Shown in pieces: positions 5,754-6,355 of a DNA stretch of 6,355 nucleotides. The notes below the pieces were generated by a model. That model made no database searches and was not told where the DNA came from. It saw only the letters and a list, made by a program, of their open reading frames with translations. Position 1 is the stretch's first letter; each line of letters begins with the position of its first letter. Source of the DNA: an uncultured Flavobacterium sp. (GTDB taxonomy: Bacteria; Bacteroidota; Bacteroidia; Flavobacteriales; Flavobacteriaceae); assembly GCF_946479975.1 (NCBI RefSeq), contig NZ_CAMLIX010000262.1, positions 1 to 6,355 on the forward strand, in the 5' to 3' direction. Made by a program: the position numbers and the translations under genes.

Positions 5754-6355
5754 ATGAAAATTATTTCTTATAATGTAAACGGAATTCGTGCCGCAATAAA
5801 CAAAGGTTTTATAGAATGGCTGCAACAAGCAAATCCTGATGTAATCTGTCTTCAGGAAATAAAAGCAACTCAGGATCAAATTCCAGTTGACGATATTACA
5901 GCAGCAGGATATCCGTTTCAGTATTACTATCCTGCGACTAAAAAAGGGTACAGCGGCGTAGCGATTCTTTCGAAAACAAAACCAAATAATATTGTTTTTG
6001 GAACTGGAATTCATCACATGGATTTTGAAGGTAGAAATCTTCGTGCCGATTTTGACGACGTTTCTGTAATGAGTTTATATCTTCCATCGGGAACAAATAT
6101 CGAAAGATTGGATCATAAATTTATGTTCATGGATGATTTTCAAACGTATGTAAATGAGCTGAAAGTTACGATTCCGAACCTGATTATTTGCGGAGATTAC
6201 AATATTTGCCACGAAGCCATTGATATTCACGATCCGGTTCGCAACAAAACCGTTTCAGGATTTCTTCCAGCAGAACGAGCTTGGTTAGATGGTTTTATGA
6301 AATCTGGTTTTATCGATAGTTTCCGTCATTTCAATAAAGATCCGCATCATTATTC
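5754..6355 (+). CDS. xth: Exodeoxyribonuclease III, AP endonuclease (C-terminus beyond window)
   Basis: DNA repair nuclease of the ExoIII/APE1 branch of the endonuclease/exonuclease/phosphatase superfamily; it cleaves 5' of abasic sites in base excision repair and removes nucleotides from 3' ends. Translation from the ATG at 5754 gives 200 full codons before the window ends; relatives have about 250-270 residues, so about a fifth is missing. Visible motifs are YNVNGIR (6-12, N7), the metal-binding LQEIK (33-37, E35), GYSGVAIL (65-72), EGRNLR (92-97), SLYLPSG (107-113, Y109), GDYNICH (147-153, D148 and N150) and FLPAERAWLD (170-179). These match the E. coli residues N7, E34, Y109, D151 and N153. 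The later Asp and the catalytic His of the SDH motif lie outside the window. The start encodes the canonical MKIISYN beginning of the fold. No frameshift is present. Confidence 0.96.
   Translation, partial: MKIISYNVNGIRAAINKGFIEWLQQANPDVICLQEIKATQDQIPVDDITAAGYPFQYYYPATKKGYSGVAILSKTKPNNIVFGTGIHHMDFEGRNLRADFDDVSVMSLYLPSGTNIERLDHKFMFMDDFQTYVNELKVTIPNLIICGDYNICHEAIDIHDPVRNKTVSGFLPAERAWLDGFMKSGFIDSFRHFNKDPHHY

Noticed and set aside
5748..6017. Minus-strand open frame of 89 codons
   Set aside because: Antisense to xth, which has clear catalytic motifs; the Cys/Phe-rich product is typical of a shadow frame.

Overview
The window looks like ordinary chromosomal sequence from a member of the Bacteroidota, most likely Flavobacterium or a close relative. 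The DNA is strongly AT-rich, the start codons have A/T-rich leaders without Shine-Dalgarno sequences, and the longer gene products resemble flavobacterial proteins. Four of the starts are preceded by the Bacteroidota -7 promoter motif TAnnTTTG. This assignment is from reading the sequence only; no database search was possible.

Layout, left to right. (1) Bases 2-1048, minus strand: a Na+/H+ antiporter NhaA whose C-terminal end lies outside the window. (2) Bases 1049-1277: a divergent intergenic region with a -7 motif facing each way and a degenerate CACAAAG/TTTGCG repeat. (3) Bases 1278-2228, plus strand: a short NAD-dependent D-2-hydroxyacid dehydrogenase of the phosphoglycerate dehydrogenase type, without an ACT domain. 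(4) Bases 2421-3127, plus strand: a DUF805 membrane protein followed after 14 bases by a TM2-domain protein, closed by a clear intrinsic terminator. (5) Bases 3325-3696, plus strand: a second, diverged DUF805 paralogue with its own terminator. (6) Bases 3772-3808: a very strong 17-bp hairpin between convergent genes that reads as a bidirectional terminator. (7) Bases 3839-5635, minus strand: a two-domain acyltransferase (PlsC/OlsA-like plus OlsB/GNAT-like) that matches the bifunctional aminolipid synthase OlsF. (8) Bases 5754-6355, plus strand: exodeoxyribonuclease III, cut off by the window edge and divergent from olsF.

The genes do not form a single pathway: ion homeostasis, dehydrogenase metabolism, membrane lipid synthesis, DNA repair and small membrane proteins of unknown role stand side by side. 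I see no phage, transposon, CRISPR, toxin-antitoxin or defence genes and no RNA gene. The parts most worth a second look are the DUF805-TM2-DUF805 cluster, the fused aminolipid synthase with its unusual HX5D acyltransferase motif, and the intergenic repeat. I found no convincing evidence of a previously undescribed system.
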